Below, one piece after another: positions 42,209 through 49,961 of a stretch of DNA of 64,000 bases. The DNA is taken from NCBI RefSeq assembly GCF_030287445.1, contig NZ_JASVWB010000001.1:35183-99182 (forward strand), given 5' to 3'. Numbering within the stretch: the stretch's first letter is position 1; the number at the start of each line of letters is the position of its first letter. The notes under the pieces are model-generated. The model did no database searches. It was not told the origin of the DNA and saw nothing but the letters and a program-made list of their open reading frames with translations. The translations under genes and the position numbers were made by a program. The stretch comes from Streptomyces sp. ALI-76-A. Lineage in GTDB: Bacteria > Actinomycetota > Actinomycetes > Streptomycetales > Streptomycetaceae.

Positions 42209-43194
42209 TGCACATCAACTGGACGACTGGAGTCACCCTGCCCGTGTATCGCGACGCGGAGATGAATGCTGCTCTGCAGCGCAGAATTCGGGCCGCGACG
42301 GATGACGACCTGCTGTCGTCGCTTCTGCACTTCGCGGAAGGACACGTGGCGCTGACGGCATACCAAGACTTCGACCGGCTGTTGACTGTCCTGCGCCGTG
42401 AAGAGGGCCACGCCGCAGGACTGGTCGGCGACGATGATTCGCCGCTGTGCTTTGAGTACAGGCAAGCCAACTACAGGTTGCATCGGGACCTGCGTGCTGA
42501 GGTCGCGGAGACCGAGAGGTTGAGGGGCGAAATCGGCAGTGTCTGGCATGCACTCCGTGAAGCAACGGCAGCTGATCTCAAGCACCGGTACCGGCCGGAG
42601 GCTGATCCCACAGAGTCCGGACTGGATGCGATCGGCCCCCTGAAGCGCGCCCTGGACCCGATGTGGGAGCGTCTGATCGCGATCACGTCGCAGCACTGTG
42701 AAGAGATGCACGGTCTGGCCCTCAAGGACGCTGAGTTCCAGGCGTTTGCTGCCACTGCGGACAGCATCGGTCTTGAGCAGTTCGACTGCATGGCTCCCCT
42801 CGAGTTCGAGCACGCAATCGCTTCCCTTGCCCAACGAGACGGCTACGCCGTGGCCCAACGCAACGGTGGTGCCCGCGACCTTGGAGCCGATGTAATAGCC
42901 ACCACACCAGACGGGCGCAAGATCGTCTTCCAGTGCAAGCACCGCCGCCCCGGTGGCCGCCCCCTTGGCTCCCCCGTCATCCAAACCCTCAACGGAACAG
43001 CCAGGCCCGTGCATGAAGCCGACATCGTCATCGCGGTGACCAACTCCTCGTTCACCAGTCCCGCTCATGAGCTGGCAGCCAAGCAGGACATCCACCTGCT
43101 GTTCGGGCCCAGGCTGCGTATGTGGGCGACATGGGGGGTTCCCCTGCTGACGGTGCTGGGAATCGAGAACGCCGCCCTCCAGGTAGCGGCCTGA
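42208..43194 (+). CDS. Mrr-like restriction endonuclease with intact catalytic motif
   Basis: A 328-residue protein sharing the layout of the preceding gene. A helical region about 1-210 (EEMHGLALKDAEFQAFAAT) precedes an Mrr_cat domain MAPLEFEHAIASLAQRDGYA with RDLGADVIATTPDGRKIVFQ followed by CKHRRPGGRP. The D...QCK triad is intact, then IVIAVTNSSFTSPAHELAAK. Mrr-type nucleases cut modified or foreign DNA. ATG 42208 overlaps the upstream stop. Together they form a two-gene nuclease/pseudonuclease unit next to parAB, a plausible plasmid-borne defence or exclusion module. Confidence 0.75.
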   Translation: MHINWTTGVTLPVYRDAEMNAALQRRIRAATDDDLLSSLLHFAEGHVALTAYQDFDRLLTVLRREEGHAAGLVGDDDSPLCFEYRQANYRLHRDLRAEVAETERLRGEIGSVWHALREATAADLKHRYRPEADPTESGLDAIGPLKRALDPMWERLIAITSQHCEEMHGLALKDAEFQAFAATADSIGLEQFDCMAPLEFEHAIASLAQRDGYAVAQRNGGARDLGADVIATTPDGRKIVFQCKHRRPGGRPLGSPVIQTLNGTARPVHEADIVIAVTNSSFTSPAHELAAKQDIHLLFGPRLRMWATWGVPLLTVLGIENAALQVAA

Positions 43195-43373
43195 TGTCTC
43201 ACCCACTGCGTGTGAGGTCGTCTCCTTGTTAGCCCCAGGGTCGTTACCAAGTCGCAGCGACCTCGGACGGGGAGCGGTTTTGGCGGTGTGAGACTCCCGC
43301 TGCCCGTCCGGGAGGGTGAAACCAGGAACCAGTCGCTCCCCTGTCACATGCCGACCTAGTAATGTTCGGCCGC

Positions 43374-44522
43374 ATGAGCATCCCGAGCCCCCGGGGAGAG
43401 CGAGAGAAGCTAATTACAGCCCTCACTCCCCAGCTGCGCAGGCACTTGAAGATCCGCGCCTTTGAGCACGGAATGGACATCCAGGACGCGACCGAGCACG
43501 CCATCAAGGCCTGGTACGAAGCCGGCGACGTCTCCGAAGTCGACACCGAGGGAGCCAAGACGTGGGGGACGTTCCTCCCTGTCGGCGGCCCTGACGAGTT
43601 CAAGGCCGTCTGCTCGGAGCGCGGCATCACCTACGTGCAGGGGCTCGCGCAGGCGTTGACTCTGTGGCTCGACAACCATCCCTCCCCCACGACCCCATTG
43701 GTGTCGCAGCCGGTCGTGCGGGTCATAGTGGCCAACCAGAAGGGCGGCGTCGGCAAGACATTCATCTCCTCCGGCATTGCTCAGGCTCTCGCGGAGGCCG
43801 GCCATCGCGTCCTGATCATTGACTACGACCCTCAAGGGCATCTCACTGCCGAGCTCGGCTTCGAAGACCTCATGTATGAGGACGATGTCGAGACGCTGAT
43901 GATGCACATGGACGGCACCGCGAAGGGCGATATCCACGATCTGCTGGTCGCCTTGGACCAGAAGCGCTTCGGTGAGCGGCTGCATCTGCTTCCTGCGTCC
44001 GACGACGCGTTCCTGCGGGACGTCGCCCTGTCCAAGGTGAGCTTCAGCGAGGCCGCCCTGGAACGCGCTCTGGAACCACTGGAAGAGGACTACGACGTCA
44101 TCATCATCGACGGCCCGCCCAGCCTTGGTCTGAACATGGACACAGCCCTGTACTACGTACGCCGCCGCGAAGGTGAACTCGCGGACCGATCAGGCGTCAT
44201 CACTCCGGTCTGGGCCAACAAGGCGTCCCACCGTGCCTTCCGCCTGCTGAAGTCCCAGAAGGACGACTTGTGTAAGAAGGGTCGGATCCAGGTCGACTAC
44301 CTGGGACTGATCATCAACGCGTACGACAGTCGGCGCGGCAAGCTCGTGAAGGAGAACAAGGATGAGTGGGAGAAGAGCAGTTCCCCGCCCGTTCTGGCGG
44401 TGATCGGTGACCTGAAGGAAGGCCGCGAGGCCGCTGACGGCGAGATCCCGCTGCTTGAGTACGCACCGGACAGCGAACATGCGCAGGCTATGCGCGACCT
44501 GGCGAAGGAACTGGCGGTATGA
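43374..44522 (+). CDS. parA: ParA-type partition ATPase
   Basis: A 382-residue protein. The N-terminal 110 residues contain a ribbon/helix-like region (LRRHLKIRAFEHGMDIQDAT). The ParA core has a deviant Walker A NQKGGVGKTFISSGIA, the A' region VLIIDYDPQGHLTAELG, Walker B DVIIIDGPPSLGL, and a C-terminal part with VDYLGLIINAYD. It segregates plasmid copies together with ParB by ATP-dependent DNA binding. ATG 43374 gives MSIPSPRGER; an upstream ATG at 43362 also exists. Its stop overlaps the parB start (ATGA). Confidence 0.92.
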   Translation: MSIPSPRGEREKLITALTPQLRRHLKIRAFEHGMDIQDATEHAIKAWYEAGDVSEVDTEGAKTWGTFLPVGGPDEFKAVCSERGITYVQGLAQALTLWLDNHPSPTTPLVSQPVVRVIVANQKGGVGKTFISSGIAQALAEAGHRVLIIDYDPQGHLTAELGFEDLMYEDDVETLMMHMDGTAKGDIHDLLVALDQKRFGERLHLLPASDDAFLRDVALSKVSFSEAALERALEPLEEDYDVIIIDGPPSLGLNMDTALYYVRRREGELADRSGVITPVWANKASHRAFRLLKSQKDDLCKKGRIQVDYLGLIINAYDSRRGKLVKENKDEWEKSSSPPVLAVIGDLKEGREAADGEIPLLEYAPDSEHAQAMRDLAKELAV

Positions 44523-45607
44523 GGAACACCAACAAGAAGGACGGCCAGCAGCGGGTCACGCGCGGCTTCAGCATTGATGAGAACGGGCCGGGTGGAGAAC
44601 AGGAAGGACCGCGTCGCGTCCGGACTCGCTCACAGATCATGAACGGGGAAGGCAAAAGGCCCCCGGCCTCGGTGAAGCTGGCACTGCTGGCGCACAACCC
44701 GTTCAACCCGCGTGAAGAACTCACCAACCTCGAAGAGACCGCGGACTCGTTGCGGGCCAAGGGGCAGATCCAGCCGGTCACTGTGGCGCGGCGAGCTGCC
44801 TTCCTGACAGCGCATCCCGGGCAGGAAGAGGCGCTCGCTGAAGCCGAGTACGTCGTCATCGACGGCAACCGGCGTCTGGCTGCTGCTCATCTGGCCGGCC
44901 TTAAAGAGCTGCGGATCGACGTCAACGACGACCTCGCGGCAAGTGCGGCGGACCTCCTGGAGTCCGCGTTGATCGCCAACATTCACCGCGAGGATGTGGC
45001 TCCCCTGGACCAGGCCAGGGCGATTCAGGAACTTGTGAAGGTGCATGGCTCGCAGGGCGAGGTGGCCAGGCGACTGGGGAAGACCCCTCCCTGGGTGTCC
45101 CAGCGTCTGGCCCTCCTGGAACTCACGCCCGAGCTGCAGGAACAGGTGGAGACGGGGGAGTTGAAGGTGGAGCCGGCTCGCCGGATCGGTCGGCTCCCCA
45201 AGGCTCAGCAGGCGGGCGAGGCGAAGAAGGTCATCGAGGCCGCCAAGGCTCCTCGCCAGCGGCGCAAGCCTGCGATGGAGCAGGCGAGTGAGGCCTCGTC
45301 CGTTAACGCCGTTAATACCCCCGAGGACGGTGCGTCGGGAGGCTCCCCCACGGCGTCGACCGTTAACGCCGTTAATACCCAGAAGGCTCAGGGCCCGGAG
45401 AAGGCAACGCAGTCAGAGGCCGAACAGCCGAGGAAACTGCCGTACGGTGATGCCTTCTCGGTGGTCACCCACCTGCACTTGAAGATGGAGCCGGCAGTGT
45501 TCGCTGACGGCGCTCGGGTGTGGCTGAGGATCCTGCGCGAGCAGCACCCGGACGCGTACAGCGCGCTGCTCCAGGAGCTGACCCAGCAAGAGCAACAGCC
45601 TGCCTGA
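44519..45607 (+). CDS. parB: ParB-type partition protein
   Basis: A 362-residue protein. The ParB N-terminal domain contains NPFNPREELTNLEETADSLR, KGQIQPVTVARRAAF, VVIDGNRRLAAAHLAGLKEL and NIHREDVAPLDQARAIQELV (CTPase-type box region). A central HTH follows, GEVARRLGKTPPWVSQRLAL. A Ser/Thr/Lys-rich linker (about residues 250-305) holds two VNAVNT repeats from identical 21-bp DNA copies, then a helical C-terminal dimerisation part. ATG 44519 overlaps parA, and a terminator follows the stop. It binds centromere-like sites and loads or activates ParA. Confidence 0.92.
   Translation: MRNTNKKDGQQRVTRGFSIDENGPGGEQEGPRRVRTRSQIMNGEGKRPPASVKLALLAHNPFNPREELTNLEETADSLRAKGQIQPVTVARRAAFLTAHPGQEEALAEAEYVVIDGNRRLAAAHLAGLKELRIDVNDDLAASAADLLESALIANIHREDVAPLDQARAIQELVKVHGSQGEVARRLGKTPPWVSQRLALLELTPELQEQVETGELKVEPARRIGRLPKAQQAGEAKKVIEAAKAPRQRRKPAMEQASEASSVNAVNTPEDGASGGSPTASTVNAVNTQKAQGPEKATQSEAEQPRKLPYGDAFSVVTHLHLKMEPAVFADGARVWLRILREQHPDAYSALLQELTQQEQQPA
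45300..45380. repeat. pair of identical 21-bp AT-richer repeats inside parB, exactly 60 bp apart
   Basis: CGTTAACGCCGTTAATACCC occurs at 45301 and 45361, identical also one base further upstream. It is much less GC-rich than the surrounding gene and contains the palindrome GTTAAC plus a second GTTAA. It encodes VNAVNT twice. It could be a ParB-binding centromere-like site lodged in the coding sequence. Confidence 0.7.
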
Positions 45608-45632
45608 GTTCCCACAGCCCTGAAACGCAAGA

Positions 45633-45670
45633 AGGCCCGTACTCCCCGCATCGGCGGGGAGTACGGGCCT
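45633..45670 (+). terminator. terminator after parB
   Basis: A 17-bp perfect stem (AGGCCCGTACTCCCCGC at 45633-45649, complement at 45654-45670) with a four-base loop, followed by TTTCG. It closes the parAB operon. Confidence 0.9.
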
Positions 45671-45878
45671 TTCGCTTCCTCGGTGCTGTGCGTCAGGCCC
45701 CCAGGTCACGGAGTCCGCGTTGTGGTCGATCCTGATATCCCGCCGACTCAGCAGCTGAAGCCGGTGGCGGATCCCAACGACGGTGGAATGTCCGCCAGAA
45801 AGTCCGCCCGTTCAACTGTTTGCGAGAAGTGACAGCGGCACAGTGTGATCACGGCAGTGTCCCAACAGAGGGGATCGG

Positions 45879-46691
45879 ATGACACGCGACTCGAATCTCA
45901 AGGACGACCTTGAGTCCTCCATCGGCCACTATGTGACGGCCGTTGCGGGGAAGCTCTTAGACGATGGGCTTCCCGTGACGTCCATTCACGCGTACGGCCA
46001 GTACGACGACATCACCCAACCGGATACCGATGACGTCGAGGGCGGGATCGTCTTCGGCTCCGCCTTCCAGCAACGCGTCTTCCCGGATGGGGAAGCGGGG
46101 CTCCACTGGTCAGCCACATCCGGCTGGTGCCTGTTCCTCATCCCGGACAGCGGAGGTGGCCTGTACAACGGAGCGCGTTGGCTAGGCGCGGGCCTGCTCC
46201 CCGCTCCTGAGCGGGTGGCCGCGTTCGTGTCCTCCGCCCAACTGGACGCCCACAGAACCGGCAGCGCGGAGCGGCCGTTCTACCGGACTGCCAGGGAGGG
46301 CCTCCACGAACTGCTCAAGCGGCTGGAGGCATTCACTCCCGAAGGCGAGTTCCACGGGCACAGCTACGAGTACCGCTTCAACTCACTGCAGGGCCAGGCG
46401 TACCGTCGGCGTGTGATCGATGCCTTGCTGTCCGGGGACGACGCGATCGTCGACCTGCCGATCCGGCGCAGTGAGTTGCAAGCCGTGCTCCACCTGCTCG
46501 ACTACGCCGAAGCCACGTCCAACACGAGGGGACCGGAGGACTTCGTGGCTCCGGTCAAGGCCGACCTGACGCATCGGCTAGGGCAGGGCTACGGCAGCGC
46601 GCAAGATCACCGGAAAGTCATTGAGTATGCGCACGAGGCACAGCGGCAGATCGAGGAGCATCGCCGTCGGCGGGAACTGGAAGAGGAGTAG
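45879..46691 (+). CDS. DUF6292-like hypothetical protein
   Basis: A 270-residue protein starting MTRDSNLKDDLESSIGHYVT. Its first 140 residues (AVAGKLLDDGLPVTSIHAYG, AGLHWSATSGWCLFLIPDSG, RWLGAGLLPAPERVAAFVSS) resemble the DUF6292 pattern of actinobacterial proteins. The C-terminal half is helical and ends in a charged tail (RKVIEYAHEAQRQIEEHRRR). ATG 45879 is preceded by GAGGGGATCGG. The function is unknown. It has its own terminator and lies just after parAB. Confidence 0.6.
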   Translation: MTRDSNLKDDLESSIGHYVTAVAGKLLDDGLPVTSIHAYGQYDDITQPDTDDVEGGIVFGSAFQQRVFPDGEAGLHWSATSGWCLFLIPDSGGGLYNGARWLGAGLLPAPERVAAFVSSAQLDAHRTGSAERPFYRTAREGLHELLKRLEAFTPEGEFHGHSYEYRFNSLQGQAYRRRVIDALLSGDDAIVDLPIRRSELQAVLHLLDYAEATSNTRGPEDFVAPVKADLTHRLGQGYGSAQDHRKVIEYAHEAQRQIEEHRRRRELEEE

Positions 46692-46725
46692 CACGCACTC
46701 CCGGAAGTGGCCCTAAAAACGAATA

Positions 46726-46764
46726 GGCCCGTACTCCCCTCGATCGCAGGGAAGTACGGGCCTT
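46726..46764. terminator. terminator between convergent genes
   Basis: A hairpin AGGCCCGTACTCCCCT...AGGGAAGTACGGGCCT between the stop of the 45879 gene and the 3' end of the minus-strand gene at 46876. Its outer arm is nearly identical to the parB terminator 1.1 kb away. It can serve both strands. Confidence 0.82.
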
Positions 46765-46875
46765 CGTCATACTCGGTGGTCGTGTCAGGGCGCCCAGGTC
46801 GCGGGCGCGCCTTCGTCGGGGGTGGGAATGGCCAGTGGCAGCGGCCGGGGCTCGAATGCCCCGGCCGCCCCGACG

Positions 46876-47592
46876 TCAGGAGGTGGTGGGTGTGCTCACG
46901 TCGGCGACCGCCGCCTGGTCGGCGCTCGCCTCGAGTTCGGCGTGGCGCTGCATGAGTTGATCGACGGCCGCGTGGTCGGTCAGGGCCGTCGTGACCAGGG
47001 CGCGCTGGTACTCCATGCCAGTGAAGACGCCGCGGTGGTAGCGGCATTGGTCCTGGGCTTCGGTGCAGGCCGGGCAGTCCTCCCAGTCCTGCGGGTCGTA
47101 CGGCGCGGTCTCCGGTCCGGGGAGCTCCGCCGTCCGGCGGCTGGCGGCGGGGGCGTGAGGGCTGGTGAAGAGGTCCTCGCGCCAGGTGGGCGGCAGTCCC
47201 TGGAGGAAGACGGCCAAGGCGGCCGCGATCTGCGGGTAGTGGTCGTAGAGCGACGCCCAGATCCGTTGGGCCTCGGTTGTGGGGTCTGACTTGGAGGGCA
47301 GTTCGTAAGCGTCGCGGGCGTAGGTCCGGATCTTGTTGCGGCGCTCCTCCCAGGTGCTGGTGTCGATCCCAGCCTCCACGGCCGCGCCCAGGACCTGGGT
47401 GTCGTTGATGAACTCCGGGGCGAGCAGCGACGCGGCGAGGTCTTCGGCTGCGGCGGGGTCGCGGCGGGCGAGCGCGGTCACGGCCTGATCGGTGAGGAAG
47501 GCCGTGCGCTGCGTCCAGAAGTCGGCGTTGCTGTACGCGGTGGCCAGCATCCGTGCGCGCAGGCGGGCGAGTTGGGTGGTGCCTTCCGGCAT
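46876..47592 (-). CDS. plasmid transfer-region hypothetical protein
   Basis: A 238-residue protein: MPEGTTQLARLRARMLATAY, SNADFWTQRTAFLTDQAVTA, DLAASLLAPEFINDTQVLGA and LYDHYPQIAAALAVFLQGLP. A possible zinc site WEDCPACTEAQDQCRYHRGV follows. ATG 47592 has GGAGAG upstream. It appears to be the last gene of the long minus-strand plasmid gene set. No family was recognised. Confidence 0.6.
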   Translation of the reverse strand: MPEGTTQLARLRARMLATAYSNADFWTQRTAFLTDQAVTALARRDPAAAEDLAASLLAPEFINDTQVLGAAVEAGIDTSTWEERRNKIRTYARDAYELPSKSDPTTEAQRIWASLYDHYPQIAAALAVFLQGLPPTWREDLFTSPHAPAASRRTAELPGPETAPYDPQDWEDCPACTEAQDQCRYHRGVFTGMEYQRALVTTALTDHAAVDQLMQRHAELEASADQAAVADVSTPTTS

Positions 47593-47629
47593 GAGGGACT
47601 CTCCTTCGAGTGGGGGGGTGACGGCGTCG

Positions 47630-48064
47630 TCAGGCGCCGGGACGTGGTGCGGGGTGGGCGGTGCCGTTGCCGGGCGTCTTGAGTACGCGCGGCAGATGGA
47701 CGTGGAGGTGTTCGACGTCGACCTGGCGGCCGCGGTCCCGAAGTGCTCGGGCAAGCAGTTCAGTGAGACCACTTGCACGGTGCCGGCCTCCTGCACAGCC
47801 GATCGCGATGCGGCGAGGACCGGCGGGCAGGTCGGCGTAGTCGGCGAGGTTGGCGATGAGTTCGCGGGCGCCGGGGGTGTTCAGGACGACGGCCTGGACG
47901 CGGGGGTGGAAGCCGTCGAGGTCGAGGATGTCGCGGGCGGCGGCCGGGTCGCGGAGCCGGTCACGGACGTCTTCGATCCGGTCGGCGGCGGGCGGGACGG
48001 GCTGGCTGTCCGGGCCGGTGGGCAGGTGCAGGTAGCCGAACGAGATCAGACGGATGGGTTCCAC
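47630..48064 (-). CDS. RapZ C-terminal-domain-like protein
   Basis: A 144-residue protein: IRLISFGYLHLPTGPDSQPV, LRDPAAARDILDLDGFHPRV, then IAIGCAGGRHRASGLTELLA and VDVEHLHVHLPRVL. The GCxGGxHRS-like motif is the signature of the RapZ C-terminal domain, which in enterobacteria binds a small RNA or amino-sugar phosphate. No N-terminal kinase-like domain is present. Free-standing RapZ-C proteins occur on Streptomyces plasmids with unknown role. GTG 48064 follows GGAGG. Confidence 0.75.
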   Translation of the reverse strand: MEPIRLISFGYLHLPTGPDSQPVPPAADRIEDVRDRLRDPAAARDILDLDGFHPRVQAVVLNTPGARELIANLADYADLPAGPRRIAIGCAGGRHRASGLTELLARALRDRGRQVDVEHLHVHLPRVLKTPGNGTAHPAPRPGA

Positions 48065-48151
48065 GAAGGTGCCTCCGGGGCGCTGGTGAGGGGCAGGAAC
48101 GACGGAGCGCCGCGCCCGGCCGGGAAGTTCGGGCGCGGCGCTCCGGTGGTC

Positions 48152-48580
48152 TCAGTGGGTGTGGGTGAGGGCCGCGCTGAGGATGTCGGCGTGGTCGAAC
48201 GCCAGGCGTTCGGGGAGGTCATCGAGAGGCCACCAGCGGGCGGTGTGGGCGTCGTCCCCAGCGGTGATCGTGGTGTCGGCGGAAACGACCGCCACGTACG
48301 CGACGGTGACGTACCGGCCACGCGGGTCGCGGCTGGGCTGGTCGAAGACGCCGATCTGACGCAGGTCAGCGGCGGCCACGTGGACGCCGGTCTCCTCAAC
48401 CAGCTCCCGGGCTGCCGCCACACGGCTCGTCTCCCCGATGTCGACGTGACCACCCGGCAATGCCCAGGCGCCCTCGTACGGCGGCCAGTCGCGCTCGATC
48501 AGCAGAACGTCGCCGCCGGGCGTCAGGGCCACCACGTCGGCGGTGTAGCGGATGGTCTCGGGCGTTTCGGTCTCGGTCAT
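48152..48580 (-). CDS. Nudix hydrolase
   Basis: A 142-residue Nudix protein with the full box GHVDIGETSRVAAARELVEE plus TGV (G-x5-E-x7-REUxEExGU intact), within VLLIERDWPPYEGAWALPGG. It should hydrolyse a nucleoside-diphosphate-linked compound; the substrate is unknown. A close paralogue lies at 57831-58277, so the plasmid carries two. Confidence 0.88.
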   Translation of the reverse strand: MTETETPETIRYTADVVALTPGGDVLLIERDWPPYEGAWALPGGHVDIGETSRVAAARELVEETGVHVAAADLRQIGVFDQPSRDPRGRYVTVAYVAVVSADTTITAGDDAHTARWWPLDDLPERLAFDHADILSAALTHTH

Positions 48581-48601
48581 GTTCGCCTCTCGGTGGGCTG
48601 G

Positions 48602-48745
48602 CTAGTGGGTGGTGATGTCGGTGACCACGAGGAACTGGTCGCTGTTGAGGTCCATGACGACGTGGGCGTCGCGGCCCTGGGCGCGCTGGGCGGCGGCGTA
48701 TTCGTCGGCGGGCCAGGAGCCGCGGGGGTGGGTCAGCGGGCGCGG
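48602..48745 (-). pseudogene. remnant paralogue of the small 49052-49240 gene
   Basis: Minus-strand translation LTHPRGSWPADEYAAAQRAQ, GRDAHVVMDLNSDQFLVVTD, ending TTH-stop at 48602. It matches SPRGSWPAEEYAAQRRAQGI and VVMDLPTDQFLVVTRTP of the gene at 49052-49240. No ATG or GTG start is found in frame before the match, and its upstream end overlaps the stop of 48733-48972. It is likely a decayed duplicate, unless a rare start codon is used. Confidence 0.5.
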
Positions 48746-48972
48746 AAGGCGGCGCAGTGCTCGATGCGGTGGGCGCGGGCAGCGGGCTCGGCGAGTTGCT
48801 TGACGTGGTGGGGCTGGTCGACGTCGCCGTGCTCGGAGCAGACGACGGCGAACTGGGTGCGGCCGGGACAGCCCGACTGGGGGTCGCGAGGCTTGCCGGA
48901 CGGCTTCACCTGGTGGTCGCAGGGGCTGTTGTCGGCGTGCCGGGGCTGCACGCTGATGGTGATGCGGGCCAT
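48733..48972 (-). CDS. small plasmid-type protein, possible zinc binder
   Basis: A 79-residue protein: MARITISVQPRHADNSPCDH, RDPQSGCPGRTQFAVVCSEH and VKQLAEPAARAHRIEHCAAF. Cys and His residues (C18, C35, C45, H47) could bind a metal. ATG 48972 is preceded by AAGGAGAT. No family was recognised. Confidence 0.6.
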   Translation of the reverse strand: MARITISVQPRHADNSPCDHQVKPSGKPRDPQSGCPGRTQFAVVCSEHGDVDQPHHVKQLAEPAARAHRIEHCAAFRAR

Positions 48973-49051
48973 GAACGTCGATCTCCTTGTGGGAACGCAG
49001 GGGAGCGCCGTGCCCGGCCGGTGAGGCTGGGCACGGCGCTCGGGGCGGGGG

Positions 49052-49240
49052 TTAGGGGGTGCGGGTGACCACGAGGAACTGGTCGGTTGGCAGGTCCATC
49101 ACGACCTGGGCGTCGATGCCCTGGGCGCGTCGCTGGGCGGCGTACTCTTCTGCCGGCCACGAGCCGCGGGGGCTTCCGGCGGGGAACCGTTCCAGGATCG
49201 TGCGCTGTTCGGGAGCGGTCGTCGGGGCCGTCGCGCTCAT
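49052..49240 (-). CDS. small plasmid-type protein
   Basis: A 62-residue protein: ERFPAGSPRGSWPAEEYAAQ and VVMDLPTDQFLVVTRTP. ATG 49240 overlaps the upstream stop (ATGA). A broken copy lies at 48602-48745. The function is unknown; it is encoded in a tightly overlapping run of four small genes. Confidence 0.65.
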   Translation of the reverse strand: MSATAPTTAPEQRTILERFPAGSPRGSWPAEEYAAQRRAQGIDAQVVMDLPTDQFLVVTRTP

Positions 49241-49434
49241 TCGGGGTCCTCGGAGTCGGGGACGTCGCCGAACATGTCGTCGATCGCGCGGGTGACCTTC
49301 GGCCGGTGCTCGGGCCGGGTGGAGTTGAGGACGGCCCCGGTGAGGCCGGCCAGGTCGATGTCCTCGAAGACCTTGGCCAGTTCGGAGACCGTCTGGGGGT
49401 CCAGGACGGTCCCGGTGTCCGGGTGGCAGTTCAT
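49237..49434 (-). CDS. small acidic plasmid-type protein
   Basis: A 65-residue protein: MNCHPDTGTVLDPQTVSELA, VFEDIDLAGLTGAVLNSTRP and VTRAIDDMFGDVPDSEDPE. Both ends overlap neighbours by four bases (ATGA), so it is translationally coupled. The function is unknown. Confidence 0.65.
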   Translation of the reverse strand: MNCHPDTGTVLDPQTVSELAKVFEDIDLAGLTGAVLNSTRPEHRPKVTRAIDDMFGDVPDSEDPE

Positions 49435-49961
49435 GGCGTCGGCCTGGTCGGCGAGCTGGTGTGCGCGGCCGGGGTGAGGTCGATGGCGTGGCAGTGCTCC
49501 AGGCCTGTGCCGAGGGCGCCGGTAGGGCTGATGTGGATCCGGATGCTCGCGTCCGGGCCTGGCTGGCCGGCCAGTGAGGTGAGGGCCTCGGCGAGGGCCT
49601 CGATCGCTGTGTTGCGGTTCGTCTCCGGGTGCGCGACGTCCGTGTCCTCGTCGTCCTCGGGGATGTCCAGTTCCGGGGCTTCCCACAGGATTTCGAGGGT
49701 GGCGGCCTGGAGCTGGAGCCCGCCGTCGGCGCTGTCTGGGAGGGCGAGGTGCCCGGTGACGCGCAGAAAGTCGGCGGGGCGGCACTCGGTGACGAGCGCG
49801 TTGATGACATCCGGGTTCTGGCTGGTGCAGGGGATGGTCATGTCGTCGACCAGCTCCGCCGTGGGGGAGCAGTTCAACCGCCAGCAGGCGGTGCCGTCCT
49901 GCTTGCTGAAGACCGGGGCCTCGGACAGGTAGCCGTCCAGCGCGAGCGGTATGGCGTCCAT
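49431..49961 (-). CDS. plasmid-type hypothetical protein
   Basis: A 176-residue protein: MDAIPLALDGYLSEAPVFSK, ACWRLNCSPTAELVDDMTIP, FLRVTGHLALPDSADGGLQL and EILWEAPELDI. The central beta-rich stretch looks like a single-strand-binding/OB-type fold (VTGHLALPD), but this is tentative. ATG 49961 lies in TGATG with the stop of the Lsr2-like gene. It ends in ATGA with the next gene. Confidence 0.6.
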   Translation of the reverse strand: MDAIPLALDGYLSEAPVFSKQDGTACWRLNCSPTAELVDDMTIPCTSQNPDVINALVTECRPADFLRVTGHLALPDSADGGLQLQAATLEILWEAPELDIPEDDEDTDVAHPETNRNTAIEALAEALTSLAGQPGPDASIRIHISPTGALGTGLEHCHAIDLTPAAHTSSPTRPTP

